Source: Phaeotremella fagi (Eukaryota > Basidiomycota > Tremellomycetes > Tremellales > Phaeotremellaceae). From it: 64,000 nt of DNA. A program made the position numbers and the translations under genes. This document shows positions 1-14,843 of the stretch, piece after piece. Below the pieces are notes generated by a model. It was not told the origin of the DNA, did no database searches, and saw only the letters and a list, made by a program, of their open reading frames with translations. Each line of letters begins with the position of its first letter. Position 1 is the first letter of the stretch. The DNA lies in contig BCHU01000002.1 of the NCBI GenBank assembly GCA_001599715.1, positions 1,860,001-1,924,000 of the forward strand. Reading direction: 5' to 3'.

Positions 1-2987
<2,987 letters not shown>

Positions 2988-3261
2988 TTCCTGCTTACTG
3001 GTTCGCCTACGGAAATTAGGTCTAAGCGGGGATATTTTTGAATTTTCGTTTGGAGATTGATAGGGTTCTATGCTATTGACATTGCTGGTTTAGATGGGGA
3101 TGGTGATGGATTCTATGATTATGATGTACTGTGTACGATGTATGAACAATGAGATGAATGTAATAGATTTGATTTGGTACGTGGCCATGGAAAGAACAAT
3201 GCTCGGTAGCTTCGCAGCCATCGCGTCCAACAACCAATGTGGCACTCAACCACTCCTTTCA

Positions 3262-4896
3262 TTATCGTCGTTCTCTCAACCTATTCACCCATTTCTTCCC
3301 AGGAGGAGCGAGTATATCCTTATCCTGACTCCCCTTATTATTCAAACTTGTCTGTAGACTTCCATTCCTATGACTCCCCCGTAAACTGAGACTAAAATCC
3401 ACTCCCTCCTTCCGAGATACAGGTAAATCACCAGGATGTATACCAGCTCGACTGGGAGGTGTGATTCCCAAATAAACTGACTCACTAGGAGGTGGATGGG
3501 ATAACCATTCCGCGGCGAACGTGTTAGAAGATAGGGGACCATGTGATGATGACTGTACAGAATTATCGATTTTCAGGTATTCATTTGGTTTAGGTGGATT
3601 GAAAGGGACATCAATGATTTGGGGTTTTGATTTGAATCTGTTCCATGTAGGCGATGGAATTTTGATATTCAAATTGGTAGTAGGTGATGGTTTTGAAGAA
3701 GTTTTCTTAGGCTGAATACCAAGTAGCTGATGAACTTCATTTTCCAATCCTGATTGAGGATTTATATCCGTATCCCTCGATCGCGAGCGTTGTCTGGTCG
3801 GCGGTGGCAACGTAAGTTTCGGTGTTGGTATGAACAAAGTTGGTTGTTGTGTAGACCGTAAAGACGACACCGATATCGAAACAGGACTCTCGACCAAACC
3901 GCCTTGTAGAACAGTGTTCTGAGCCAACTCAGCGTCCCTCTTCAACTCTTACAACCGTTTCCTCGATTCCTCAATCTCCTTCTTCTCCCTCTCCAGATCC
4001 AATTTCTCCTTTCGTCTTTTCTCAATAGCTTCCTCCTCTTTCAATTGTTTCTCTAATTTAACCTTGGCTTCTACGTATTTCAATCTCACGGCGGCATTCT
4101 TCATACTCGTATAAGATGAGAACACTGAATCTCGGAATTTCGAATTGAAACGAGCTGAAGCGGGGGTTGGAGGAGTGTTGGTTTTCGAGTTTGAAACAGA
4201 GGTTAATTTTTTGGGCGTGTCAACAGATAACTTTTGATCGTCGACACCGATATTGGTCTTCGTTCTTCCTGATACCTGATCTTGACGATCCCTACCTCCC
4301 TCCCTACTGCGACTCCTATTTCTCCTTTTTTCCCCAGCATCCGAACGTCCACCTCTACGTCGACGTCCAGAAAGATAAATCGAATCATCACTAGAACTCT
4401 CAGATTCACTCTCTGATCGATACCTATCCCTTCGTTTCCTCCGTCTCCTATACCGTCTCGAAGAATCCTCTCTATCCCTATCCGAACCTCTCCTCCTACC
4501 TCTCCGTCTAGAAGATCTTCCAAACCCCTCATCCGAACCTTCACTCTCACTATCCCTCTCCCTCGCCCTCTCCAACTCCAATTCCCTCAACCTCCTCTCC
4601 CTCTCCCCCTCACTATCTTTACCCCGAATAACCTCCTGTCGTCTCCTCCGATGTCTCCACCAAAACCATATCCCTCCACTTAGAGCTATAACCCCTGCTA
4701 CGCAGATACAAAGTAATTGCCACCATGAGAGGTTGGTTGAGGCTACTGCTTCTGCTAAGATTGAGGTTGAGGTTGGAGTGAGTTTCGAGGTGGTTAGGAT
4801 AGCTGTTGTCGTTGTCGCTGTCGCTGTGGCGGTTGGGGTGATGGTAGTGGTTACTATTAATCGTTTATATAGATTATCTGAGGTAGGGATGAACAT
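3262..4896 (-). CDS. Single-pass membrane protein with RS-rich cytoplasmic tail; reading frame broken by an in-frame TAA
   Basis: I do not recognise this protein. It starts with a Thr/Ser-rich segment of about 50 residues, followed by one transmembrane helix at about residues 58-78 (WWQLLCICVAGVIALSGGIW), then a basic stop-transfer stretch. After it comes a long charged tail with many Arg-Ser, Arg-Arg and Ser-Glu runs, and a predicted coiled coil near residues 270-315. The frame then meets TAA at 3951-3949. The very next codons continue in the same frame for 228 more codons of Ser/Pro-rich, clearly coding-like sequence to a stop at 3264-3262. No GT-AG intron of convincing quality removes the stop and keeps the frame. 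It may be a read-through gene, a mutated allele, an assembly error, or two separate products. An out-of-frame upstream ATG pair (ATGATG) lies about 15 nt before the start. Confidence 0.6.
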
Positions 4897-5297
4897 TAAC
4901 TTTCATCATCAGTGGTTATCTTGACTTAATGTTCGAAAGTAAAATGAACTGATTTATCAGAGAGTAAAAGTAAAGTGCTATAGGAGACTTGTTCCATAGC
5001 TTTACTCACTCATACACCAAAACATCTACATCAAAGGACCTCATGGGATCAACCTCGTAAAGGAAATTCAACATCTTTTCAAGACACCCCTTTGATAACG
5101 AAAAGTAATTCGAGTTTTATACTGTACAGTAAAACATGAGATCGAAAACATGCATGAAAAGTGTTGTAGTGTAATGTATGATCGAGAGAAACTAATATAA
5201 TTCTACATAAATGTGTGGGGATAATAAATACATTCCTAGTTTGAGATTTTTGTAGATAGGTATGCACAGTACCTACTGAACAACAATCCAACCAAGT
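4897..5297. other. Intergenic: promoter of the RS-tail gene and 3' region of the GATA gene
   Basis: About 400 bases between two minus-strand genes. I see AT-rich sequence with no long ORF, no clear repeat and no recognisable RNA gene. Confidence 0.6.
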
Positions 5298-7877
5298 CTA
5301 CATGGCAGAATTACCATAATTATTAAGCAGTGCCAGTAAATCTCCTTGCCCCTGTCCTTGACCTTGTGCATGATCACACAATCCATCAACCGCACCCATA
5401 CTCGATAAATCATTAAAATCGAAATCGAAATTCAAATCCAAATCCAAGTCCATCAACCCAACATGATCGTTGACCGTTGGAAACAAATTCTGTATCTCGT
5501 TGACGTTGCCGTTACCGTTATTGTTCAAATTGAAATCGTTGATGACGTCTGTGTTCGGTTTGATATCGTAAACACTGGTACTAGTACAATTACTGGTATT
5601 CGTTAAAGATTTTTCCATTCCTATCGAACCAAGGTGATTTGAATAAGTATTTGAATGAGATTGGAGATTGACGCTGTTGTTGTGGTTGAAATTCATTCCG
5701 TTATCTACCATAGGCGAAACTCCATAAGTCGAATTAACCTCTTCGTTGGGTGAAGATAACAACAAAGCCGAATGGGGTAAATCACTTGAAGGGATTGGTG
5801 GAGACGACGGAGGTAATTGTGAAAAATCGAATGGAGGTGATGAAGTGAATTGATGAACTGAGGAAGTTCTATGGAAAAGATTCGACAAAACTTCATCCTG
5901 ATCGAAATCGTTGGCATTGGATAATAAGTTATCTATCGACTGATAATCCAAATGATTGAGTTGGTCACTGGTAACGTTGGCATTATTGTTGAGACCAGTG
6001 TTGACTAAATCGAATATCTGATCATTGGGCATGGAGAACCCATCGACATCGAATAAAGCTGATAAGTCTGTTGTCCAATCAATCTCCTCTTTCGGGGGAT
6101 CATCAGAAAGAGGCATATCAAGCGATTGAACAGGTTTCGTGATAGTCGAATTTGAGAGATTGAACGTATCAGATCCATCACCAGCATTACCAACAACAAC
6201 GTCTGAATGGAAACCGTTGAAACCAGGTGAACTAACTCCAATCATTGAATCACGTCGTAATTTATTTTTGGCAGAATTCGTGCCAGCACCAGAACCAGAT
6301 CCAGATCCAGATCCCCTAGCTGGTGAAGTCATGGCAGGTTTCAGATTTGATTTGACTTGAGGTCGATTCCTAAGACTCGCGATTCTTCTTGAATCCTTTT
6401 CTGCTACCAGCGATAAAGTTCTTTTGAAACCCAGATTGTTATCCATTCTTGACGCAGGCCCTGCTTCTGATGATGGGCCAGGTGTAGATGATTTCCCTTT
6501 ACGAGGTTCGTCATCGACACCTTCCCACATGAGTGGTGGTCTCATGACTTTTTGCTTGTTCCAGTACAATCCACAAGCTTCGGTAGGACATTAGTTGAGC
6601 CCTCCTACGACGAAGAGTTAACTACTCACCATTACATAACCTTCTCATTTGACCATCCTCCATTTCCTTAGTTCTCCAAACAGCAGATTTCGTTCTACCA
6701 CAATTGAAACAAACCGGAACCTCTTCTTTAACAACTTCTTCCAAAGGCTGAGAATCCTGAACAACAGGTTTATTAGTTGTAAGTTTTTGAATCATGTTCA
6801 AAAAAGCCGGTGAAGCCAATAACCTCTGAGCCTGATCTTTAGTCAAAGATTCCGGTTTATTGAATAATTCACTGGGTAAAGAAGACAAGTCATCTGATCT
6901 ACTAGAAGATGACGGAAGTGAATTAGGGATTTGGTTTTGTCTGGGTATGTTGGCATCCAAGGTTGATAATTTGATTCGATCGGTTTTACGTTTTTTACTT
7001 GAACCCGATGATTTCTGTTTCTCGACTGATCTTTTGGTAGGAATTTGTCGATTGGATACAGGGGTGGGTAGGGTATGCGAGTGAGAATATGAAGATTGAT
7101 GAACGACATTTTGACGTTCCTCTTTGACAGTAACAGGTATTGATAAACTGTCATTGACGACAGGCGAAGTGATCAAATTAGATTGAAGTGGAACAGGGAA
7201 GAATGAATTCAACCCGTTCTTCAAAGTGATTGAAACCTCAATCCCCCAAATTTCCTCTTCATCACTCCCACCCAAAACCAACGCTTCCAAAGGATTCAAA
7301 TCCTTATATTTCTTATTTGATTGAACCAGTGAGAACTCTTTCGAACGGATCAATCGACCTGTAATCAAATTCTTTCCTACTCCCGGTTCGTTCAGTGCCC
7401 AACTAAGTAATCCTTTACCTGTCCATATCTCTGATGAGAGGTTAGGAGATTGAGTTGAACTTGAGGGACGAGATCTTTTCAGAGAGGTTTCACGCGGGTC
7501 TAGGATGTATAGAGATAGATCGGGGGTGTTGGGAAGGGTGGGATGTAGTTCAGGACTAAGTCTTTGTCAGCACGGATGATTGATTTTTGTCATGTTGTTG
7601 AGTTGATTTACCTGGCAGAGACCACACCTTGGACAACGGTTTTCAAATAGATAGATCCCCAAGACTCCTCATCTGAACTCGATCCACTGGCTGAAGGATG
7701 AACGTAGACTTGTTGAAGATCTGGGAAAAGTGTGGTGAAACTTGAATGGGAGGAGGGGAGATGATAATTGACTTGGACTTTGGGGTTTTCAGTGGTCAGC
7801 TCTCAGCAGTTTTTTAGAGTCGGAGTCTATATACCTGGTAATGAATGAATACGATTTGGTGATAATGGAATAGCCAT
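5298..7877 (-). CDS. GATA-type zinc-finger regulator with an extended finger loop
   Basis: Likely a nuclear DNA-binding or chromatin regulator of about 800 residues. The start ATG (7877-7875) heads a 14-codon exon; small introns follow and the frame joins cleanly. The N-terminal 200 residues carry a conserved-looking block (PDLSLYILDPRE, then WTGKGLLSWALNEPGVGK) that is vaguely like fungal remodeller subunits of the Rsc7/Swp82 type; this likeness is only an impression. The finger lies near residues 355-390: CFNC, 21 residues, then CNAC, where the second pair is joined across an intron (6578-6629, GTGAGT...AAG). GLYWNK follows, as in GATA fingers. Usual fungal loops are 17 to 20 residues, so 21 is long. 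The C-terminal 400 residues are Asn/Ser/Asp-rich, with an acidic patch near the end that could be an activation domain. The specific orthologue is not identified. Confidence 0.88.
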
Positions 7878-8334
7878 TATGGGATGGTTGTGAGCAAGTT
7901 GGAGACAACTCAGGAATGGGGTTAAGATGGGTTGGGTTATGGAATGGATCGTCGCACGCGACCCCCGAGTGGCGAGATTTGGTTAGATTTAAAAGGTGCG
8001 TGCGAAGCTAGACAAGTAGATGTGGATTGTTATACTGTCATGTATGATGTTTAGTGAGTAGATGTAATGATGATATTGGGTGAGCTGGGATGGAAAGTGA
8101 AGAAATAAATATATACAGTGCAGGATCTAGTTACCTTTCAGGATGTCGCTGCTTAATTACCCGCTGAGTGAAGGCACAAAAGAAAGTCAAGCGCGTAAAC
8201 AAAGTACTATAATGCCACGTGGTAAAATCAATTCAACTAACATAATTGCTCTGGAATGTAATGTAATTACGAAATTGTCCATTAATCCTCGTTAATCCCC
8301 CCCTTCAACCTGTTGAATCGTTCATACACCACCC
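7878..8334. promoter_or_regulatory. Upstream region of the GATA gene, with a CACGTG palindrome
   Basis: About 460 bases with no ORF of note. It holds a GC-rich dyad, GTCGC-AC-GCGAC, at 7951-7962, 74 bases upstream of the GATA start, and the perfect palindrome CCACGTGG at 8215-8222 inside TGCCACGTGGTAA (8213-8225), which recurs inverted at 38611-38623. CACGTG is the classic target of bHLH factors; which factor acts here is unknown. Confidence 0.45.
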
Positions 8335-10155
8335 TCACCCGAGTACAATCTCGAAATGTAATTGAAATTTATCGACCTGATTGAAATGCGAAATCCGATT
8401 CTGGCGAGCAACCATCTCATCCTGAACAGTGGAATCAGTTGGAAACGTTACCAAAGAAGAAAGTAACAGAAACGTACCTGTGAAAGCTGATAAACGACGG
8501 TCGGGAAATCAACTCTCGATATCTTAGGTGATCTACCATGATCACCCTCTTCCCCATCATCAACTCCATGAAGGAATTCACTTCTCCCTTCCATCCTAGC
8601 TAAAACCTCTTTCCCCCTCCATAACCCTTTATACCTCTTCCCACCCAATCTCAATTTACTCTTCATTTTCTGTGACTGAAGACTCGGATCGACGATTTCA
8701 TCGGATTGTCGTAATGGCGGAGTTGGAGTTCTGCTGAATGTGATCGGTGATAAACTTCTATTCGAGAATACTTCTGGATCCGGTGTGGAGGACGGTGATC
8801 TAGGTCTTGGAGGTGGTGTTTTGGCTTTGGCTCGTTTATCTATCATGAATTATTCAAGTCATTTAAAAGACAGTGTCAACTCACGTTTAGTGGGTTTCTT
8901 CAACTTCTTACGAAGATTATTTTCTTTCTTCCTGGCACCGTTTATACCAGGTTCTCCATCCATTACATCTACCCCGGACTGACGTCGGATGATACGATCA
9001 TCACCATCAGTCATCATCTCAACAGCCATATCCTCCAAATCCCATCCATAATCATCAATCCCACCAAACCCATCCCCATCCCCATCCCCACCTAAAATCG
9101 AACCATTAACTTCATCTTCATCTTCATCTTCCCTCTCTTGAATCTCAAGAATTGGACTATGAACCATATCTTCATTCCCATCAGGAATAGGTTGCGTGAA
9201 AAAAATATCCGGTAGTTCACCGACTTGATTCATCTCTTCCTTTTCAACACGAGTATCATCACTACGACCTATTTCGATTGAATTTCCATCTTCATCTTCG
9301 GTATTTTCATCTTGGAGGAATTGATCAGAAGTCGATTTGTACGGTGTCGAAGTTCTTTTCTCGATCTTCTCATGACGACGATAAGCTCTTGATGATAAAC
9401 TAACCTCGTCAATCTCACTTAAATCGTTGAGAGGGACGGAGAATTCATAGATTCCAGTGGTAATTTCTTGTGGTTGGTCTTGGATTTGGTCTTCGTGTTG
9501 AGATTCTTCTGAACGTTGCGCTTGAGAAGATGATAGATCGTTAAGAGGAACCAGAATATCTTGAACAGCCGGGAAAAGAGTTTGATATGAACCTAAATCG
9601 GAAGGGTCACTATTGAGTAAATCTTGAAATCTGGTATTATTACCATGACCGATCGAAGGTAAATCATAAGAATCGTCTGAATCACGATTCCGAAAAATTG
9701 GTAAACTTGAATCTAGAGACGAAGAGTCTGAATCTTGGTTTGAATGAGGAAACGAATTCGATCCAAATTCAGAATTAGATTTTGTTAATTCCTTATGTCT
9801 ACCTTTAGAAGAAATACGTTTCGGGGTAGAATGATATCCAATACTCTAAATCTCATCAATCCCAATCCCCAAACCTGCAGAAACCACTCACCGTAGACCG
9901 ACTATACAAACCCGATTTCGCCGGTGTACCTCTCATCCCCATCCCCAATCCAGAAGATCTAGATCGAGTAGTATTGGAAATAGAATTAGTAGTACCTGTT
10001 GAAACCTTCTTACTTCTCTTCCAGTTTTTTAGACCTTCTGTTACGGTTATCGTGGGTGGATTGTCTGATGAGGCTCGTTTCAGTTTTGCGGTGGGTGGAG
10101 AGGGGAGTAATGGGTTTTTAGGTCCTTTTAAGGGTGTTGGTGAGGATGGTTCCAT
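8335..10155 (-). CDS. Unrecognised acidic, low-complexity protein, probably nuclear
   Basis: The gene starts at 10155-10153 (MEPSSPTPLKG) and has four exons by my reading: 9892-10155, one from 9845 to near 8880, one from about 8853 to 8479, and a short last exon ending at TGA 8337-8335. The intron at 9846-9891 joins in frame. The protein of about 570 residues begins with Ser/Thr/Pro-rich basic sequence (KLKRASS, LKNWKRSKK). It continues with a long acidic middle, rich in Asp, Glu, Gly and Ser. Near the C-terminus are a basic stretch (KKENNLRKKLKKPTKH), a second Pro/Ser-rich segment and a conserved-looking end (RYKGLWRGKEVLARMEG; HFNQVDKFQLHFEIVLG). The SP/TP motifs and basic clusters suggest a phosphorylated nuclear protein. 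I do not recognise a domain and do not assign a function. Confidence 0.7.
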
Positions 10156-10422
10156 TTTGGTACTTGCTATGCAATTGCTGTGGTTTACGTTTAACAGAAT
10201 GAATGAGAATGTTGGGATATAGTTGTGATTGTACTTAATTGTAATTGTTTTGATGGATGCCAAAGGAGGTTGGTTGCGCACGGACCTCGTTCTCACTAAA
10301 TCAACCCCAACTCATTGCTGTCTGTTTCGTAAAACTGCATAATGTACGACTATGGATTACAACAGACAAAACCCACACCTCAGAAACAATACACAAATGA
10401 CTTAACCAACACCAACCCCAAA

Positions 10423-11554
10423 TCAAGCATACTAAGAAGAGCAAATAATCAGCACACCTCCCAACCAAAAAACAAAAACACTCAACACTCACCCTCGTAA
10501 ACGTTCTCCCGAAGAAATCAGCGTTACCCTGATGATGATCTTTACCCTTCTCCTTGGGTTTAAACATAGCTCTAACAGCGTCACTCATCCCATCCTGCGC
10601 TGCCAAACGTTTCTTCTCCTGTTCAGCAAGTTTCTCCCTGACCGATGAAGTAACCGTCGTAGGTTTAATCGTTGGTACCGTCGTCGTTGTCGTCGTAGTA
10701 ACACGTTTAACTTTTGATGTAGGTTCGACGTCGATTTCATCGGTGTTCACTATTTGTTTACGTTTTTTAGATTTCGATTTAAGATTCGCCCGTGATAATA
10801 ACAGATTCTCTAATAACTGATCTTGAATTTCTCGGGTCGGGTTGATAGGTAAAATAGAATTTATATCGGATGGAATGAAAGACGTCCCGCAATTTGGACA
10901 ATTGATTTCTTTGTTATCGGTACCAACAGTTTTTTCTTCTGGACTAGGGTGATCATCATCCTTCCTAACGACTACACCTTTAGTTAAAGTTGGGATGACG
11001 GATCTGATAGCAGCCTCTGAGAAGACGCATCCACAAGGTCGAAGTGCGATGAACGGTAATGAACCTGACATCTCTTTTAGGGTTAATGGACAAACGAACG
11101 GTGCTGGAATTAAATGTGTTGATGTTGCAGTGATGTTTTCTGTTGTATTATTCAGAGCTGGATTTGGGGTTACGTTAAGAGTGAGAAGATCCTAAAGACG
11201 ATTTCTATTAACGCACTGTATATAGTTTATGGAAATGACTTTTTAACCTACCTTGACACCCTTTAAATAACCACATATTTGATCACCATCCCCATAAGAT
11301 GACTTATCAAGTAAGAACTCGATAACTGAATCTTTATTATAGATTTTACCTAGTGGGTCGGCGACAACTGGACGAGAGAGTGGTTTCTATAGTGAGTCAG
11401 CGAATCGAAATCAATTCTGTTAGATGTCACTGACCTTGCTGAGTGCACATAACAAAAACAACTCCCTTAGTAAAGCTTTATCTAGTACTTCAGCTTTACC
11501 TTTTGTTTTTACCATATCCCTTCTATCTGGGATTGAACCACCATCTGCGCCCAT
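10423..11554 (-). CDS. RTF2: Replication termination factor 2 (Rtf2 domain)
   Basis: Rtf2 proteins act at replication forks; the fission-yeast protein stabilises forks paused at the RTS1 barrier. The start codon at 11554-11552 gives MGADGGSIPDRRDMVKTKGK, the typical Rtf2 opening with an invariant GGDGGT/S-IP-like signature. Exon 1 ends after LCALSK (intron near 11393-11435, GTCAGT...TAG) and continues KPLSRPVVADPLGKIYNK. The first U-box-like half and a degenerate second ring follow, with FIALRPCGCVFSEAAI and later CPNCGTSF as the Cys pairs. The tail is Lys-rich. The last intron (GTGAGT near 10495 to TAG near 10427) leads to the codons TAT GCT TGA, so the protein ends ...RTFTRYA, about 320 residues. 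It is divergent from the TAF13-like gene with a 1-kb shared upstream region. Confidence 0.93.
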
Positions 11555-12590
11555 GTTGTTGTGTTGTATGTACTGTTTATTGTTAGTTGTGTGAGGAAGG
11601 GAAGGTAAAGTAGAAGGTGAAGTTGATAACATTCAACATTAACGAGTGGCAAACGCACTGTGCCACACGGTGTTAAAACCGGGATTAGTGTTTACAAGTC
11701 TTCTTCGCACCAAATGTCTTCTCTGTCTCTCACTTTCACTTTCATCTCTTTTTTGTACAATACATAGTACAAGTTGGTACATCCCACATCCAGACTTATT
11801 CAATGAAGTGATTCAGTATCAACAGGTAGCGTAGAGAGGCATCCTCTACCGCCTACAATCGTTCTTCTAAATTCAATCACAATCAAACAACAAGTTGGTC
11901 GTTGAATAAGGTCAGTCCTTTCCTAGTTCTCTCTTTCTTCAATTCACCTCCCCCCCTACTTCCCTACTGTGATGAAAAACTTTTTCAGTTCTGCTTCCGA
12001 GAGTTCCTGAGCGATAATAAATATTTACCAAAAAACAATTTCTGATCTCAATTCATTCTTCCCTATTCATTCACCTACATGTCTGATGAAAAACTTGATG
12101 TACTGACGAATGAAACAGATCCAACAACAACCCGTTCTTCACAATTCCAATAAATTTGAATCTCATTCAAAAGTAAGTATTACCGATTCATTCACCCCCA
12201 ACCCCACCCCTCTCTCAGTATGATTCAACTTCAGCTCAATCCATTCTCTGACTCCCATCCATCATATCATCTAACCCTTCACCGCACTTTTCTCAAACCT
12301 ATCCTCCAGCCCGTAAACGATTACCTTTCGTTCTTCATCGAACGATTGGGAAAGCGACGCGCGCGATGACGAGGATTAACCTAGTAGGTGTACTTGTAAT
12401 GGGACTTTGTTGATGATGTCAACTCACGTTTTGTGTTGTTAACATCGGATCTTAGTGTGTTGGGAAATTTGATTTGATAGTTGGGAGAATGCTTATTTTG
12501 GCTTCTATGACTTCTGTTATCTATCCTTACTTTCCTTGTGATTTATGTTTTTATGCATTGATTAACTCATAACGTTGTTAGTTTATCGAT
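11555..12590. promoter_or_regulatory. Divergent promoter of RTF2 and the TAF13-like gene, with probable 5' UTR introns
   Basis: About 1 kb without a coding ORF. On the plus strand good donor and acceptor signals suggest a spliced leader: GTCAGTCC near 11910 with ACAG near 12119, and GTAAGTATT near 12173 with TTAG near 12582, just before the ATG. This is inferred from splice signals alone. A CpG-rich patch (GACGCGCGCGATGACG) lies near 12354-12370. Confidence 0.4.
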
Positions 12591-13891
12591 ATGTCACATT
12601 TCCCCAATCTTCAAGGATTTTTCCCAAACGCTCAACAACAGCAGCAGCAACAGCAACAACCCCAAACTCAACAACCACTTCAAAGTGGTCATCTGAACTC
12701 GACTCATATCCAACAACTATCAGATTTCCATCAAAGACAAACTGCTTTACTGCAACAGTCGATTCAAAGAAATCAAGGTCAAGCTTCTCTGTCTCGTGAA
12801 CAGTATCAGCAACAGTTGGATTTACAACAAAGAGTTCATGCTGCGCAACAACTGAGACAACAGCAATTGGCTCAACAGCAACAGCGGCAGCAGCAGCAGC
12901 AGCCGCAGCAGCGACCACTTCAGAACGATACTCTTCACTTGAATTCAGCTTTTATACCCACAAAACCTGCATCACCACCTCGACCACCTAACGCCATCCA
13001 TCGGCCTGTACCTTCTACCCAATCCTCAAATTCAGATTCCAGACCTTCAAATACGGTCCCGGCACCATTCTCATCATCTCAAACCCAGCAGCGAACATTT
13101 GTCAGAACAGAGTCGATACCTCAGAGACCTGTCCAATCAAGTCAAACCAACAATGTACAAGAGTATCGACATGGTGATGATTATCGACGACGAAATGATG
13201 GTCTGAGGGGCAGTATGAGAGCTGAGAGTGAGTCATGACTTGGGTTTTTGATTTGGATTCTTGCTGACCATTTTCCAGTTGCTAAATTGATGTACGCCTC
13301 TGGTGACGTTGCCGATCCAGATGTTGATTCTGTGGATTTCATGGAAGATCTAGTGATAGATTTCTTAGCTGATCTCGTGAGTGGCTGTGTAGACATTACG
13401 ATGTCCCAAGCTAAAACCCTCAATAGTGTCGTCCACTCCCACTAATTCGACCAAACAACACCACAGCCCATTTCCAAACACCCTTAACGTCCCAAATCCT
13501 ACGTAAAAGATTACAATCTAAATCCAACATGAAGAAATATATCGAGAGATTCGATTACATGACTTACATGTCACGGGAGATTGATAAATCCCGAAGAGTC
13601 GGTGAACCAACTACACACGATCTTATTAACATGGCAGGCAAAAAGTTTTTGGGGTTGGACGATGAACGGACTGAGATTGGTGAGGGTGGAGTTGGAAATC
13701 AGAATACAAGTGGGGGCGGTGGGGAGAAGAAGAAGAAGAGGAAACAGAGGGTTAGTGGGGTTAAGGTTCAGAAGGAGGAGATTGGTGGTGGTGAGAGGAA
13801 ACGAATGAAACCTGGACCTAAACCTGGTTGGAAGAAACGATTGATGGAGAAGGAAGCTGAATCGAAGAAAGTTTTTGTAAAGAAGGAATAG
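12591..13891 (+). CDS. TAF13: TFIID subunit TAF13-like histone-fold protein with polyQ N-terminus
   Basis: Three exons (12591-13227, 13279-13425, 13467-13891) join in frame to 402 codons. The first ~210 residues are dominated by Gln, with several runs of 4 to 9 Gln coded by mixed CAA/CAG, plus a Ser/Pro-rich linker. Then follows IAKLMYASGDVADPDVDSVD, and after it MEDLVIDFLADL. This matches the first helices of the TAF13 histone fold, whose signature is an LMYGFGD-like start followed by a D-x-V-x-x-(M/L)-E-(D/E)-hydrophobic helix. The second half of the fold is spliced on through the 41-nt intron 13426-13466. A Lys-rich C-terminal tail with a KPGPKPGWKK segment ends the protein. TAF13 pairs with TAF11 in TFIID. 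The assignment rests on the helix 1-2 motif; an Spt3-like histone-fold protein is the alternative. Confidence 0.75.
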
Positions 13892-13959
13892 GATTGGTAT
13901 TGGCATTGTAATGAAACACCGTTGTATGGATTAACGATTAATGATTTGATACATGTTGG

Positions 13960-14843
13960 CTACGGTCTGAATTTCATTTCAGTCCACCAAGACCAAATAG
14001 CTACTATCAGCAGAGCGATGACAGCTCGACTAAGTTCAAGTTGGACTATGGTAAGGATCCATAGAGTACCAACCGCAGGTGCCTACAACCAAGTGTCTGT
14101 TTTTTAGCAACATACCACACGAGTGGGTGAATGACTAGGACTGACCTCAGCGATGGTAGTCAAATAATTCGCTTTGTTGACTAACCAAATTAATCTTGCA
14201 CCTGAAAAAATCGAGGCGGTGATTAAAGCGCTATTCGTGAGGAAATGGATTGGGGTTCTGTTGGCTGGGGGTGGGCATGAGTTAGTGATTTGGAGGGGGG
14301 GACGTACTATGAAAAACTATTATTCCTAGTGCTATTCAAGTGATTTAGTTTCTTTTCGACGGAGACGGGACTTACTTGGAACTGCCGTCGTTAGATGTGA
14401 AATGTATACTTGGGCGTTGGGATGTCTGTTATATTGTTTATGAACTAATCTGGAGTGTGTATCAATGGCACTGAAGTTGAAGTTGATTTGTTGACTTACA
14501 TGTCCATTAAGAGAAATAAGAAAGAGAACGGAACGGTTAAGATCAAACTATCAAAGAACTCATCCCAGAATTCAGTTATCGTCGTCATCGTTTCCTCCTG
14601 ATTAATCTCGGACACGAAATCTGAAGAAATCGTTTCTCCAGGTTTGAGATTGACATATTCAACCTCTTCATCGTCGTTGTCAAAATCATCGTCGTCGTTT
14701 GTGATTTTGTTCCGGACTTTTGATGGATGGGTTAATGGGATTTCCGCTGGATTTGGGATTTTGGTCTTGGTTTTGGATTTGGGTTTGGGTTTGCGGTTAC
14801 GTGTTGAGGTTGATGATGATGCTGGTTCTTCTATTATTGCCAT
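13960..14843 (-). CDS. Small multi-pass membrane protein, DUF7719-like
   Basis: The start is at 14843-14841 (MAIIEEPASSS). The first ~80 residues are polar and acidic. They lead into EFWDEFFDSLILTVPFSFLF and, across an intron beginning GTAAGTCA near 14506, ILVHKQYNRHPN. Two more exons give further hydrophobic stretches and the end APAVGTLWILTIVQLELSRA followed by a Trp-rich helix, stopping at TAG 13962-13960. The pattern (polar N-terminus, FFD-x3-L-x-VP helix, LVH-QYxR, PxxGTLW, ExELxxA) fits the fungal DUF7719 family as I remember it; those proteins are uncharacterised. About 230 residues. It is tail-to-tail with the TAF13-like gene, 68 bases between stops. Confidence 0.72.

Noticed and set aside
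3943..3982. 34-nt or 50-nt intron to remove the in-frame TAA
   Set aside because: Neither length is divisible by three; both would put the downstream coding sequence in the wrong frame.
12583..12918. 111-codon minus-strand ORF rich in Ala and Val
   Set aside because: Antisense of the CAG/CAA repeat of the TAF13-like gene.
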